The notes beneath the pieces were generated by a model, which was not told where the DNA came from, searched no databases, and saw nothing but the letters and a program-made list of their open reading frames with translations. From Euphorbia lathyris (taxonomy: Eukaryota > Streptophyta > Magnoliopsida > Malpighiales > Euphorbiaceae), in contig NC_088914.1 in assembly GCF_963576675.1 (NCBI RefSeq), forward strand, positions 79,110,441-79,174,440: a DNA stretch of 64,000 nt, given 5' to 3'. Position 1 is the stretch's first letter, and each line of letters begins with the position of its first letter. Below, piece by piece: positions 31,690 through 42,163 of this stretch. A program made the position numbers and the translations under genes.

Positions 31690-33745
31690 TAGTTTCAAGC
31701 GGGTATTGCCCTAAACACTATAGATCTAGTACTACCAATTGCCTTGGTAAACTGACCAGCGACATTATTCTCAGTGTCAACCCTTTACAATGTAATGTCA
31801 CCGTGTAAGGTGTTACTATCTAAGTACGCGTTTGGATCTCTTGTGTGACATGGGATCCAGTGCTTGTGCTATGACCCCATTATTGTCACAGAAAACATCA
31901 ACTGATCTTAGGAGAGTTTGACCTACTCCTAAATCAGTTATGAACTTCTTAATCCAAACTTCTTTCTCTGCATCATCGCATGCAAAGATGTACTTAGCTT
32001 CCGTCAGAGAATCGGTAATGGTTGGCTACTTTAAGGATCTCCAACTAATGGCATCGCCATTCAGGAGAAATCCATACCCAGTATGTGACTGGTTATCATC
32101 CTTAAAACCTCGGTCAGTGTAACTTGATATTGCCATTCCTCCTACTCATCAAATACTAAGAAAAACATCCTTGGTACGATTGAGATACTTCAGGATTGCC
32201 TTGACTATCTTCCAGTGTTCCTTATCGGGATCTGACTGGCACCGACTAGTCATGTTTGGTGCAACACGCAACATCTGGCCTTGTACATAACATAGAGTAC
32301 ATGATGGATTCTTGTCTATGTACGACGCTTGACTCAAGCCTAGAAGTCGGTTGGATCTAACCTTGTAGATCTTGATCGGCTTCTCCTAAGTCTTTCATTG
32401 TGAAGCATTTACTCAACCACTGCTTGATCTTGCAGTGTTAATATATTGCCTCCAATGAGCAGTATGTCATCGACATACAATATTAGGAAAGTGGATATGC
32501 TCCCACTGAATTTCATATACACACAGGGTTCATCAGAATTCTGTATGAATCTACTTGAATCACCACCTGTATAACCGGTTTAGCCTCCTCAATGTTTTGA
32601 GGATCTATATCGGTTCCCAAAGCATCCTCAGCATAAGCTGCAGGAGTTTGTGAGTCTTGAATCTCAACGAGATCAATATCACTCCCACTGTCTACTTTGG
32701 AAAGGAATTCCTTTTCCAAAAAGATTGTAAACCTAGCCACGAATGTTTTATTCTCAGCTGGGTTGTAGAAGTAATAACCCACGAACCGACATTTAATAGA
32801 TCTGGACTCTAGTTTTCCACTTATCAATTTCTTGACATGTGCATCAAAGCCCCAAATCTTCATGAAGGAAACGTTGGGCTTTCGGCCCATCCATAATTCA
32901 TATGGTGTTCCTTCAACTGCCTTGCTCGGTGTATTGTTAATTATATGAGTAGCAGTTTCCAAAGCAAATCCCCAAAAAGGAGATAGGGAGAGAAGCTTGA
33001 CTCATCATTGAGCGGACCATGTCGAGCAGGGTCATGTTCCTCCTTTTGACACTCCATTCCATTGGGGTGTACCAGGAGGAGTGAGTTGGGAAACGATCCC
33101 ACACTCTCTCAAGAATGCGACAAACTCTTGGCTCAAGTATTCGCCCCCTCTATCAGACCGGAGTGCTTTTACTTTCTTGGCAAGTTGCTTTTCTACTTCA
33201 TTTTTAAAATCTTTGAATCTCAGAAGAGTTTCAGATTTATGTTTCATCAGATACACATACTCGTATCGGTTATAGTCATCTATGAAGGTAACAAAGTATA
33301 GAAAACCAGATCCAGCATTGGTGCTCATTGGACCGCATACATCTGAGTGTATCAGCTCCAACAGCTCCATGGCCCTTTCACCAGTTTTGGTGAAAAGCGC
33401 CTTTGTCATCTTCCCTCTTAAACAAGATTCACATGTGTCATAAGACTATATGTCGAATGACCCTAGCGCTCCACTAGATTAAAGCCTAGTTATGCGTTTC
33501 TCATTTATGTGGCCAAGACGACAGTGCCAGATATATGTAGGATTTAGTTTATTAGTCTTAATCCTTTTAGCTTTTATGTTATAGATTGATTCATTGTATT
33601 TTAGATCAAGGATATACAAACCATTTTCTAGAAATGCGGTTCCATAAACAATATTGCCACGATGTATAGAAATCATACCACGTCCAATATTAAAATTAAA
33701 ACCATAAATATCCAACATATAAACTGAAATGATATTCCTGCGCAT
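31690..33745 (-). pseudogene. Copia pol remnant: integrase, deleted RT, RNase H
   Basis: Read leftward, 33745-33479 carries the pre-integrase domain with WHCRLGHINEKR. The piece at 33409-33032 is the integrase core (LIHSDVCGPM, FIDDYNRYEYV, SDRGGEYL, GTPQWNGV). The piece 32962-32513 is its C-terminal part (PYELWMGRKPN). At about 32570 the sequence jumps to the part of RT just before the catalytic YVDDILL (about 32470), so the finger and palm start are deleted, probably over 200 codons. RNase H follows with ILKYLNRTKD (about 32160) and decayed sequence to about 31690. Several frameshifts are present. Confidence 0.85.
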
Positions 33746-33906
33746 TGCAGGTACAAGATAGCAATTTCTAATTTCTAAAACTAATCCACTAGGTATCTCT
33801 AAGAATAATCTTCGATCTTTAATGCCTCTATATGAGCACCATTGTCGACTCGAAGATCCACTTCACCAGATCCCAGCAATCTCCTATTTCTTTGTCCCTG
33901 CACATT

Positions 33907-34824
33907 TCAACAAATGTGAGTACCACATCTAGTGTTTACAACCCAAGATGTAGAAATAGCCAGATTAATTCCAACAACATAAATACCTGAACCAGAAGCT
34001 TCGTCCTTCTGTTTCTCCCTTAGCTTTGGACACGCATTTTTCCAGTGTCCTTTCTCATTACACTCATGGCAGATATCATCTGCTGAGGCCAACCTACCTT
34101 TAGAAGCTACCGCCTTCCTAGCCTTGGGCTTGGCCTTTTGGGCCTTCGCTTTGGACTTGGACTTGGCCTTTCCCTTAGGTAAGTTCCCTTTGTTAACCAG
34201 CAAAACTTCTGGAGTCCTCTTGCAGGATTGCTCAGCAAGTTTCAACATGCCATGCAATTCTACTACAGACTTATCAACGCCCTGCATGTGGTAGTGCATG
34301 ATAAACTGATTGTAGGATGCCGGAAGTGATCCAAGAATGATGTTGACTGCTAGTTGTGCATGCACTGGTGAGCCAAGCCTTGACAATGTGTCAATAAAAC
34401 CCTTCAACTTTAGCACATGTGTGCTAACAGAAGTCCCGGCTTGCATCGTAGTGCTGCATAGCGCCTTTGTTGTCAAGTATATTTCCTGACGAGCTTGATC
34501 TTGGAACATCCTTTTGAGTTGATCCATGATCTCAAAGGCGTGCTGCTCCATAAACTGTTTCTGAAGATCAGGAACCATGGTACCCAGCATAATGCATGAC
34601 ACATCTCTATCATCCTTAACATGTTGGTCGTACTCCGCCATTTGATCAGCGGTTACGCCCCGACCTGTAGGACGAGCTGCTGGTAAGGCAGTAGTCAGCA
34701 CATATTCCTTCGACTCGTGTCTAAGAACTATTTGCAAGTTCCTGGACCAGTCAAGGAAATTAGTCCCTGAAAGCTTTTCCTTTTCTAGGAGTGGTATGAG
34801 TGAGTTGTTGCTTGTTGCAGCCAT
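33907..34824 (-). CDS. Copia Gag with zinc knuckle and start of a damaged protease
   Basis: The intact frame of 305 codons starts at the ATG at 34824. The first roughly 220 residues are the Copia gag region (KLSGTNFLDWSRNLQIVLRH near residue 15). A Lys-rich basic stretch (KGKAKSKSKAKAQKAKPKARK) and a knuckle CHECNEKGHWKNAC at about residue 255 follow. The frame ends in the protease start, where the active-site motif usually read D-T/S-G-C is here VVNTRCGTHIC, so the catalytic Asp is replaced by Asn. It would form particles, but the protease is presumably dead. Non-autonomous copies often keep gag intact. Confidence 0.85.
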   Translation of the reverse strand: MAATSNNSLIPLLEKEKLSGTNFLDWSRNLQIVLRHESKEYVLTTALPAARPTGRGVTADQMAEYDQHVKDDRDVSCIMLGTMVPDLQKQFMEQHAFEIMDQLKRMFQDQARQEIYLTTKALCSTTMQAGTSVSTHVLKLKGFIDTLSRLGSPVHAQLAVNIILGSLPASYNQFIMHYHMQGVDKSVVELHGMLKLAEQSCKRTPEVLLVNKGNLPKGKAKSKSKAKAQKAKPKARKAVASKGRLASADDICHECNEKGHWKNACPKLREKQKDEASGSGIYVVGINLAISTSWVVNTRCGTHIC

Positions 34825-36517
34825 TTAATTTTCTTTTCGTGTAATTTTGATGTGGATTTTAATCTACGTGGAAAAATTACATTAGAGTTAGAATAAAGGG
34901 CTTAAGCCAAAGATCAAATTAATAATCCATTTTAATTCGTTATTGGTGATATTTATTTGGCTGTCTTGACCAAGATCCACAATCCATCAATAATCAACCG
35001 AGCTAGGGCTCCGCCGTCGACCATTGACGATTTGGTAGGATAAACTATCCAATCCTCCCTAAGGACTCTTGGTTTGATGGGCTTTGTGACACTTAGCCTA
35101 TTTGTGCTTAGGGCCCGCTCTGAGCTAATGCTACCCACGTTGAGTCCAACCACCATACACGTGTTAGCCATACCGAAGTATCCTAACCCTCGACGGCCCA
35201 CTAATTACTACAGCATACCTGCTAGGGCACGTCATACACTGTAGCACTACATGGGAGGAAGAGGTGTGAATCTGGAAAGCACTTTTAAGCGACTCAATAT
35301 TTCATTATCCGGATTAATTAAGTGATACGGCTTTAACATATAATTATCGCGAGTGATGATCTGGTGATCGTTGCTACTTATATTTCATGTTATACTAAGC
35401 AATTGTATAATAAAATAAACATAGAGACTCTATGGGCCTTATAATACATCCTAGTGAAACTAGATAAACTATCTAATCTTCACGGGCTTGCTTCAAGTCT
35501 CTTTGGGCTCCCACTATGTGCTTGGACCATCTGGGCTTCTTCACAACCAATTACAATTTTATGAATAGAACCTATTCTAAAATTACATTAATGAAAGAAT
35601 GGCACGCAGGCCATATTTCCCAAAATAAATTAAATTACAAACCGACTTTAATTTAGGGCCCATAGAACTCTATAACACATTGCTGCACGGTAAGACATAT
35701 AAATATAATGCATGATCATGGCATTCCAAAATCATCTAATAAAGTTAAGCCGAGTTACTTATGGTGAAATCGCCAATTTTACCATATGTGACTAAGGCCC
35801 ATAAAGGCCCAAACGGTTAACATCCATTTGTATGCAAAATTACAATTTCGCTCCCACTAAATTTTTAGGGTCGTCACATATCTAAAATTTAGCCCTCCCA
35901 ATTAAAACCGGTGTCACGGTCTATTGGGCCAATTTCACAAATTAACCATATTCAATTTTTATACAAATTATCAATTCGATTAAAATTAAATATGGATGCC
36001 AATCAAAAACATTTTAATACCAATTAATTTTTATTCAAAACACGTTTAATAAATTAAATGGTATTAGGACCCAGATTTAATTAAAATTACCCGAGAAAAA
36101 TTTAAAAGATTAAATTTGTCCCAAACACCAAATTTAAAACTAAATTCGGTGATTTCGCGTTCAGGGACGGCAGTCGGGGCTGCTGTCCGTGGACAGCAGT
36201 AGTGCCGCTGTCCGCCAGACAGCAGCCGCGGGGCTGCTGTCCGCGGACAGCAGTCCCGCGATTACCGTTCCGCGAACCCGGACTATTTTTTTTTCTGTTT
36301 TTTAAAAAAATATGGCTGCTGTATTTTATTTGATTTATTATTTTAAAAATAATTTCAGAACCAAATAATACAAAATACAGACCGAAATAATAAATAGAAA
36401 ACTTTCTAGAACAATTTCTACACGAAGAATTAATAGGAATTCTCAAAACTGATTTGGAAAAATAATAAAAACCAAATCTTATTAATTTTCAATCAATCAA
36501 AACGGACTAAACCATGT
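34825..36517 (-). other. Long untranslated leader of the RT-deleted Copia
   Basis: About 1.7 kb separates the primer site from the gag ATG, with no supported coding sequence. A GC-rich palindrome cluster lies at 36162-36260 in otherwise AT-rich DNA. Confidence 0.6.
36162..36260. repeat. GC-rich palindromes in the Copia leader
   Basis: CTGCTGTCCGCGGACAGCAG at 36234-36253 is a perfect 20-bp palindrome. CTGCTGTCCGTGGACAGCAG at 36180-36199 is the same with one change. A related CGCTGTCCGCCAGACAGCAG lies between them. Confidence 0.85.
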
Positions 36518-36528
36518 CTCTGATACCA
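36518..36528 (-). promoter_or_regulatory. Primer binding site (initiator tRNA-Met type)
   Basis: The minus strand reads TGGTATCAGAG next to the 5' LTR, the usual Copia site complementary to the 3' end of initiator tRNA-Met. Confidence 0.88.
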
Positions 36529-36529
36529 C

Positions 36530-38199
36530 TGTTAGGGATTATTGCCAGTTAATCAACTGTAGCGCAGCGGAATTGCGGTTTAAAATTTATTTCTAATCCC
36601 TTTAATTTGATCTTTGTCCGTTAACTATTGATTGAATAAAACCTTTTGATCCGTTTAGGGATATAAACATACCCGGACTATCTCTTCTAGAGACGGTTGA
36701 AGAATCCACAAGGTAGTAACATCTCCGTAGTCAGGTGCACGAACATCTATTGAGTCAGAACCGGTGCTAGCCGAAGAACGGAAGATAAACTGGAGAGATT
36801 TTGTAATTAGCCAACCAAAATCCCACTTTCTCAATGGAATTACATCTGTATGCGAATTCACTTTTGGTGAATCAAGGTGGCTGCCGAAAATTCCTTTTCA
36901 AGTGGTTGATTGTTTTAGGTTTTAGGCTTTTATATATAGTGTGGTTATTCCTAAACCTAATTGGTTTAGGGTTAATTGGTTAATTACGAAACTAATCTAA
37001 TCCTAACATAATCACTTAAATAAATACCAATAGTATTTATTCTATGCAATTAGTTACAATTAGATTAATTTAATTACCCCAATTAAATAAATAACATTAA
37101 TTAATAAATTGACGTATTAGTTTGATTAATTATTCACGAATGCAATTTCATTAATTTACAAATTAATTAATTACATCTCGTAAACTAATTAACCAATTAA
37201 ATACTCAACGCCTAAATCCATTAATCAATTACATTGATACAAAGTATCAATTAATCAATTAATTAACCACCAATTAATTACATTGACATTTTACTGTCAA
37301 CCAATTAATTAATCTCATCCCTCCAGTGTACCATTCTATAAGTTCTAACTCAGATGTTCAATGTGCACGATCCTATGAGACTATCCTTAGCTAGCAGTGG
37401 GCTCACGGCCCACAGACAGTAAGTGGGTTCTAGCAAACCATTACTGCCCCTAACCAATACAGCTATTTCAGCAGTCTAAAGATGCAGAGACCCTATAGTT
37501 ATCTCTTAACTTCTTTTACCATTTGATATCGATATTATAAACTAGAGGCATGGCGGTTGTCATCCTCTCTGATGTTTATGATATTTCTTGATCTTAAGTA
37601 GATTAATGAATCCGATAAGTAAACTACTTATCAGGGTGTGGCCACACACTTATCAATCTCACTTATCAAGTGGCCTGTGATATCATCTCACTATTATGTG
37701 AGCAGTAATTCCATCACTTCACTATCAATGCCAATGTGTTCACCTGTTCACCCAATCATACTCGTATTTGGCATCCTATTACAGACCTATTAGGCGTATG
37801 TCAAAGCGAACCGGATCCCACATTGATATTATAATGAAATCTAGTCTGAAGACAGTTAGGGACCTACTTAAGAAAAACTAATGACACAACCACCATGTAG
37901 TTTTCTCGGGCGGATCGATCTAGTCACATGTATACAACATGTACCCATATTCACAACTAACTTATCAAGTGCTATGGTTGGTATTGATTACTACCATATA
38001 GTCGTCGAATATACAAGTCTGTGGTCCTAATCATTCCCATGATAGAATAGACTTGGGATATGGTTTTACGATTATCAATCAATGGATTCTCTATTCATAT
38101 TATAGCACAAGATATAAATGAACTAGATTAATGCCTTTATTAATATGACACAAATATATTTTATAAGAACCAATGCCTATGAACTAGGGCACACCAACA
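36530..38199 (-). repeat. 5' LTR of the RT-deleted Copia
   Basis: It is the same length as the 3' LTR. A minus-strand TATATATAAAAG at 36927-36938 is the likely core promoter. Confidence 0.95.
36927..36938 (-). promoter_or_regulatory. TATA box in the Copia 5' LTR
   Basis: The minus strand reads TATATATAAAAG, inside the LTR and upstream of the primer site. Confidence 0.55.
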
Positions 38200-38204
38200 C
38201 TATG

Positions 38205-39373
38205 TAATTGAAGTTTGTAACTGTAACTTGAAAGTTGGAACTTGAAGTTTGAAATGTAGCTTTAATATTGGAAATTGAAGTTTGATAGAAATTGAAGTTC
38301 ATATTAATATGAAGTTTGTTATTTGGCTTCATTGATTTACTTTTATTTTTGTGTTATTTAGAACAAAGCTTTATAGTTGATAGAATTTGGTATTGTTGTT
38401 CAGTTTATGCACAAAACTTGAAATATAGCATTTTTCATCTAGAATTTGGTATTATTGTTTAGTGTATGCAATTTTTTAGTTTGTGCATTTTTTTGTTCTG
38501 TTTTTTTTATGTCATTCAGTGTATGTATTTTTGGGCATTTTTGTGTCATGTTTCAGTTTGTGCATTATAAACCAGCAGAACCAGCAGCTTGTTCTTAACA
38601 TTATAAACCAGATAAATTATCATTATGGACCAGTAGAAACAACATATTATTCTTAGCATTATAAACCAGTAGAAACAGTAGAACAAGTAGAAAAAATTTG
38701 GTTATAAACTAGCATTATGTGCAACTGAACCAGTAGAAAAACTTATCATAATAAACAAGAAAAAATTATCATTATGGACAAGTAGAAACAACATAACCTC
38801 CAGCAAAAATTTCTTGCAAACCAGCATTATGTGCAACAACATCAGTAGCAAAACTTATTATTATAAACTAGAAAAAATTAGCTTTATGTACTAGCATTAT
38901 GTGCAACAGAAACAACAGAACCACCTACAAAAAAATGCATTACAAACCAGCATTATATGCAACAGAACCAACAGAACAAATTATCATTATAAAAAAATTC
39001 ATTATAAACCAGCACTATGAACCATCGTTAATCAATAAAAACTATGAATTGAACCAACATTAATATCATAAAATAAAGTTAAAAAAAGAGAATTCTAACC
39101 ACAATTTCCATTGCATAAAGATACACAATAAATTACAGCTTCCAAAACAAGATTTCGTTCAACATGTCCATTCAAAAATAGAAGCTTGACCACCTTGGAC
39201 CAATTGCACAAAGATACAAAATAAGTTACAGCTCCCAAAATAAGATTCCTTTAAACATGTGAATTATAGGAGTTTAATAGTCAAAAAGTGGTCCCAACAA
39301 TGAATAGAATAAATAAAGCAGTCCTTGCTTGTTCTCCTTGCAATGAACAAAATATATGTGAAGCCTTAACACA
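38205..39373. other. Convergent 3' region of the MULE with degenerate short repeats
   Basis: This stretch lies between the stop codons of the two facing MULE genes. No gene is seen. From about 38571 to 39010 the phrase CATTATAAACCAG(C/T)AGAA and variants (CATTATGGACCAGTAG, CATTATGTGCAAC) recur many times at irregular spacing. Confidence 0.6.
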
Positions 39374-40295
39374 CTAAATTACTCTTCCTCTCCTTGATCT
39401 ACCTCTATTTCCCCTTGCTCTACTAGATCCACCTCTATTTCTTCTTGCTCTTCTAGATCCACTAGAAGATGTATGTTGGGAGGAGCAACTTGAAGGTGGG
39501 ATTCTGCTCATTGTTGGATCACTACTACTGTGTGTTCTTTCTATTGGTTGTGAGTTGCTATATCTTGGTGCCTACATAAAAGTGAAGGTTAAATATAGAA
39601 TTGGAAATATAACATTGATTAATTTAAATAGATTTTTACCCTTTAATCTTGAGGTGCTCTTATACATGTTTTCTTGTTATGTCCTAGTTGGTTCCAAGTG
39701 GAACGCTTCATTGTAGAAATCCTCCTCCTTGAGGCAGATGCTTGTTCTTCACCTTCTTGTCTCCTTCTTGAAACTTTAGGTCTTCCGGGTAGCCTTTTCA
39801 AAGGGGAGGTATAATTTTTTGCACTTCACTACCAATGTCATATTCATAATTAGGAACATGGTGAATAACACCTTCATATGCTTTCATATATGTAGAAACT
39901 ATGAAATAATCATGCACAAAATCTTCAAAATTTCCCCTCATACCCTATGCTGATTGTAGCATGCTTACAAGGTATACCACCAGTGTCCCACCACTTACAA
40001 CTACACTTCCTATTTGACATACTCACAACAAATCTAGCATTTCCATCTTTAACTTTGAATTCATCATTGCTTGCAAGAATTAAGCGACATTATCGAGCTT
40101 CTTGTATCACTTTATTAATTGTTTCCTTTGCAATAGGTACTAATTTCCCCTCCATTGCATATCCTAGAGCTTGTCTCTTGTGTAACTTTACCATACACTT
40201 TTTCCGATAAGCTTAAAGTAACGGGACAATTGGAAGACCTCTCTTATCTTTATAATCCAAGAGTTGAATGTTTCTGTCATGTTATTAGTCGAATG
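39374..40295 (-). pseudogene. MULE transposase, C-terminal part (SWIM zinc finger)
   Basis: Leftward from the Copia junction it begins with STNNMTETFNSWI, a typical MULE transposase motif. At about 40010-39949 follows the SWIM finger (C-x-W-x4-GIPCKHA), which binds zinc and probably DNA. A second intron (39572-39639, GT-AG on the minus strand) precedes an Arg/Gly-rich tail with SRRARRNRGGS, ending at TAG 39374-39376. Frameshifts or stops lie at about 40200 and within the knuckle region near 39660-39700. The Copia TSD GAATG sits at 40291-40295. Confidence 0.82.
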
Positions 40296-41631
40296 TGTTG
40301 GTCCCTTGTTTAGTTGCAAGTATAGTTCCAAGGGGGGGGGTTAGGAACTATTTAAACTTTTTTTCGCAATTTAGGCAGACTTCTTTTTCTAAAGAAAGTT
40401 TGAACAGCGGCGCTGAGAGAACAGTAAGGTACTGGCTTAGTCAACAGGTAACTAGGTCAGTTTCTTAGCTTGAGTCAGGAGATAGCACTTAGAGTCTATT
40501 CCTGAGCTCAGACGTTCAACGCGCACAACTCAACTTGACCTCTTTACTTGGTCAGTTTTGATTATTTAAAGCAAGCAATATAAATAAGGAGTTAAGGTAA
40601 GAAATACTTCACTCAGCAGATTTATCCAGGTTCGGCTTCTTCTAAGCCTACGTCCTGTCCCCGGAACACGTTCCGAGATTTCAAATGCTCTACTGAGCTC
40701 TTTAAAGGTAGAGCCTCAAACCTTTTACAATATCAGCAATTGAGTATGACAAGAGTACCTTCCTCTATACTTCTACTCAATCCTAATCTCTCCGCTGAGT
40801 ACTTAAAACCGAGTACTCAGCCTCTCCTTTCTATCTCTAGAAATGATAAGTGTTTTGTCCTAATACAAAGATGTGCTAAGACACTTTAGACGATTTACAA
40901 TCACTCTAGACTTTTACACAGATATGAGAAATGTAGTGTAAGAATTTTTCTTTGCTTCTTGCTTGCAGAACTTGTAGAGATTTGGTCAGCGTAATGGCTT
41001 GATCAAGTTCTGTGTTTTGTGAAGCTTGTGATGGCACTATTTATAGAGACGTCTGGGTCATCGGTCATTTCGAATTTCGAAATAACCGTTAGAGGGAAAC
41101 GGCTATGTGTCGTTGTCATCCTGACTTGTACAGAGCTCTCGGCCAATCACAATCGTGTATCTTCTGTCCTCGGTCAGCTCAGCAGATGGTCTCTCCTTTT
41201 ATGGTAAAGTCAACTGGACAGCATACTGTGTCGTCTGAACTTTGCCAAAAGAGGAAACACTTTGTCTGGAAGTTTTCCTTTGCCAGCTGCTGTCTTGTAC
41301 GCTTTGTCGAGACTACTCAGCAGCTTCATTGTGAAGTTGTTCCTGAAGGTCTTCTAGATCCTTCCGTTTGCTGAGTTGCGTTTTTGTTCAAAACGACAAC
41401 GTCTTGACATACGCGGGCCGAGTGTACTGAGTTGTTTGACTTGGGCCTTGGCTTCCGTATTGGGCTTGGGCCTTCCAATCCTTATGACTTATAACATTTA
41501 TACTCAACATTGAACAAACACATTAGTAGAATAAATCAAAGCATTTAAACTTAGTGTGTTTAGAATATGTATTTTAATTTATACTTAAACAATTTTGTCA
41601 AATCAAAATTATGTGGAAAGGTGTTTCAACA
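40296..41631 (-). repeat. 3' LTR of the Sirevirus-like Copia
   Basis: It is nearly identical to 50413-51750, including short open frames that are duplicated in both LTRs and have no recognisable product. Confidence 0.96.
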
Positions 41632-41728
41632 AACTCTCCCATTTTGATGTTGGCAAAACTATTCAGCAAGGAACTCAGTATGAGCTCCCCCATGATAGTT
41701 GACCTAGTATAATTAAGCAAACTCCCCC
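41632..41728 (-). promoter_or_regulatory. Multiple polypurine tracts
   Basis: CTCCC-type runs lie on the plus strand next to the LTR (about 41633-41639) and again as CTCCCCC at 41685-41691 and 41722-41728. On the minus strand they are purine tracts of the kind that prime plus-strand synthesis. Repeated tracts in this position are described for Sireviruses. Confidence 0.7.
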
Positions 41729-42163
41729 GTAAGGGTTGAGCTACTGACTTAGTTTTACTTAAGACATTTAAGGATTTAAATGAGTAAATCTAAGGTCAGT
41801 TTTCAGATATAGGTCAGCTATATCACATATTCTATTTACTCAGTGTTAGGTGGAAGTTTTTAGACATATAGAGCACGCTGAATAATTTGTTGTTCAATGA
41901 GTTCTTATCAGAATATTTCATAAGTGTATAGGTTCATGTCAAACATGTTATCAGCATATCATTTAGTCAATAAACATTATAAGTGTTAAACAAAGCTGAT
42001 ATAAATGAAGATACATAATAACTCAGTACTTATTAGCATATATCATAACTCAGTATTTGAATAAGAAAAGTAAGTATGATATATAAGTTGAAAGAAGTCA
42101 GCAGTTACACAGCAAAAGAAATAATCATAGCACATAGATTACAAATGTTAAGACCTAGCCTAT

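Larger units (their letters stand above)
30005..38199 (-). mobile_element. Copia LTR retrotransposon with RT deletion
   Basis: It has 1670-bp LTRs at 30005-31674 and 36530-38199 and a perfect duplication CTATG at 30000-30004 and 38200-38204. Gag, integrase and RNase H lie on the minus strand in Copia order, with integrase before RT. The LTRs differ at roughly two dozen positions, nearly all transitions. Most of the reverse transcriptase is missing, so it depends on other copies. It sits in the 3' UTR of the MULE GRF gene. Confidence 0.93.

Noticed and set aside
41019..41374. Open frames duplicated at 51131-51493
   Set aside because: They lie in the two LTRs on the strand opposite to the element, overlap its promoter region and have no homology that I recognise.
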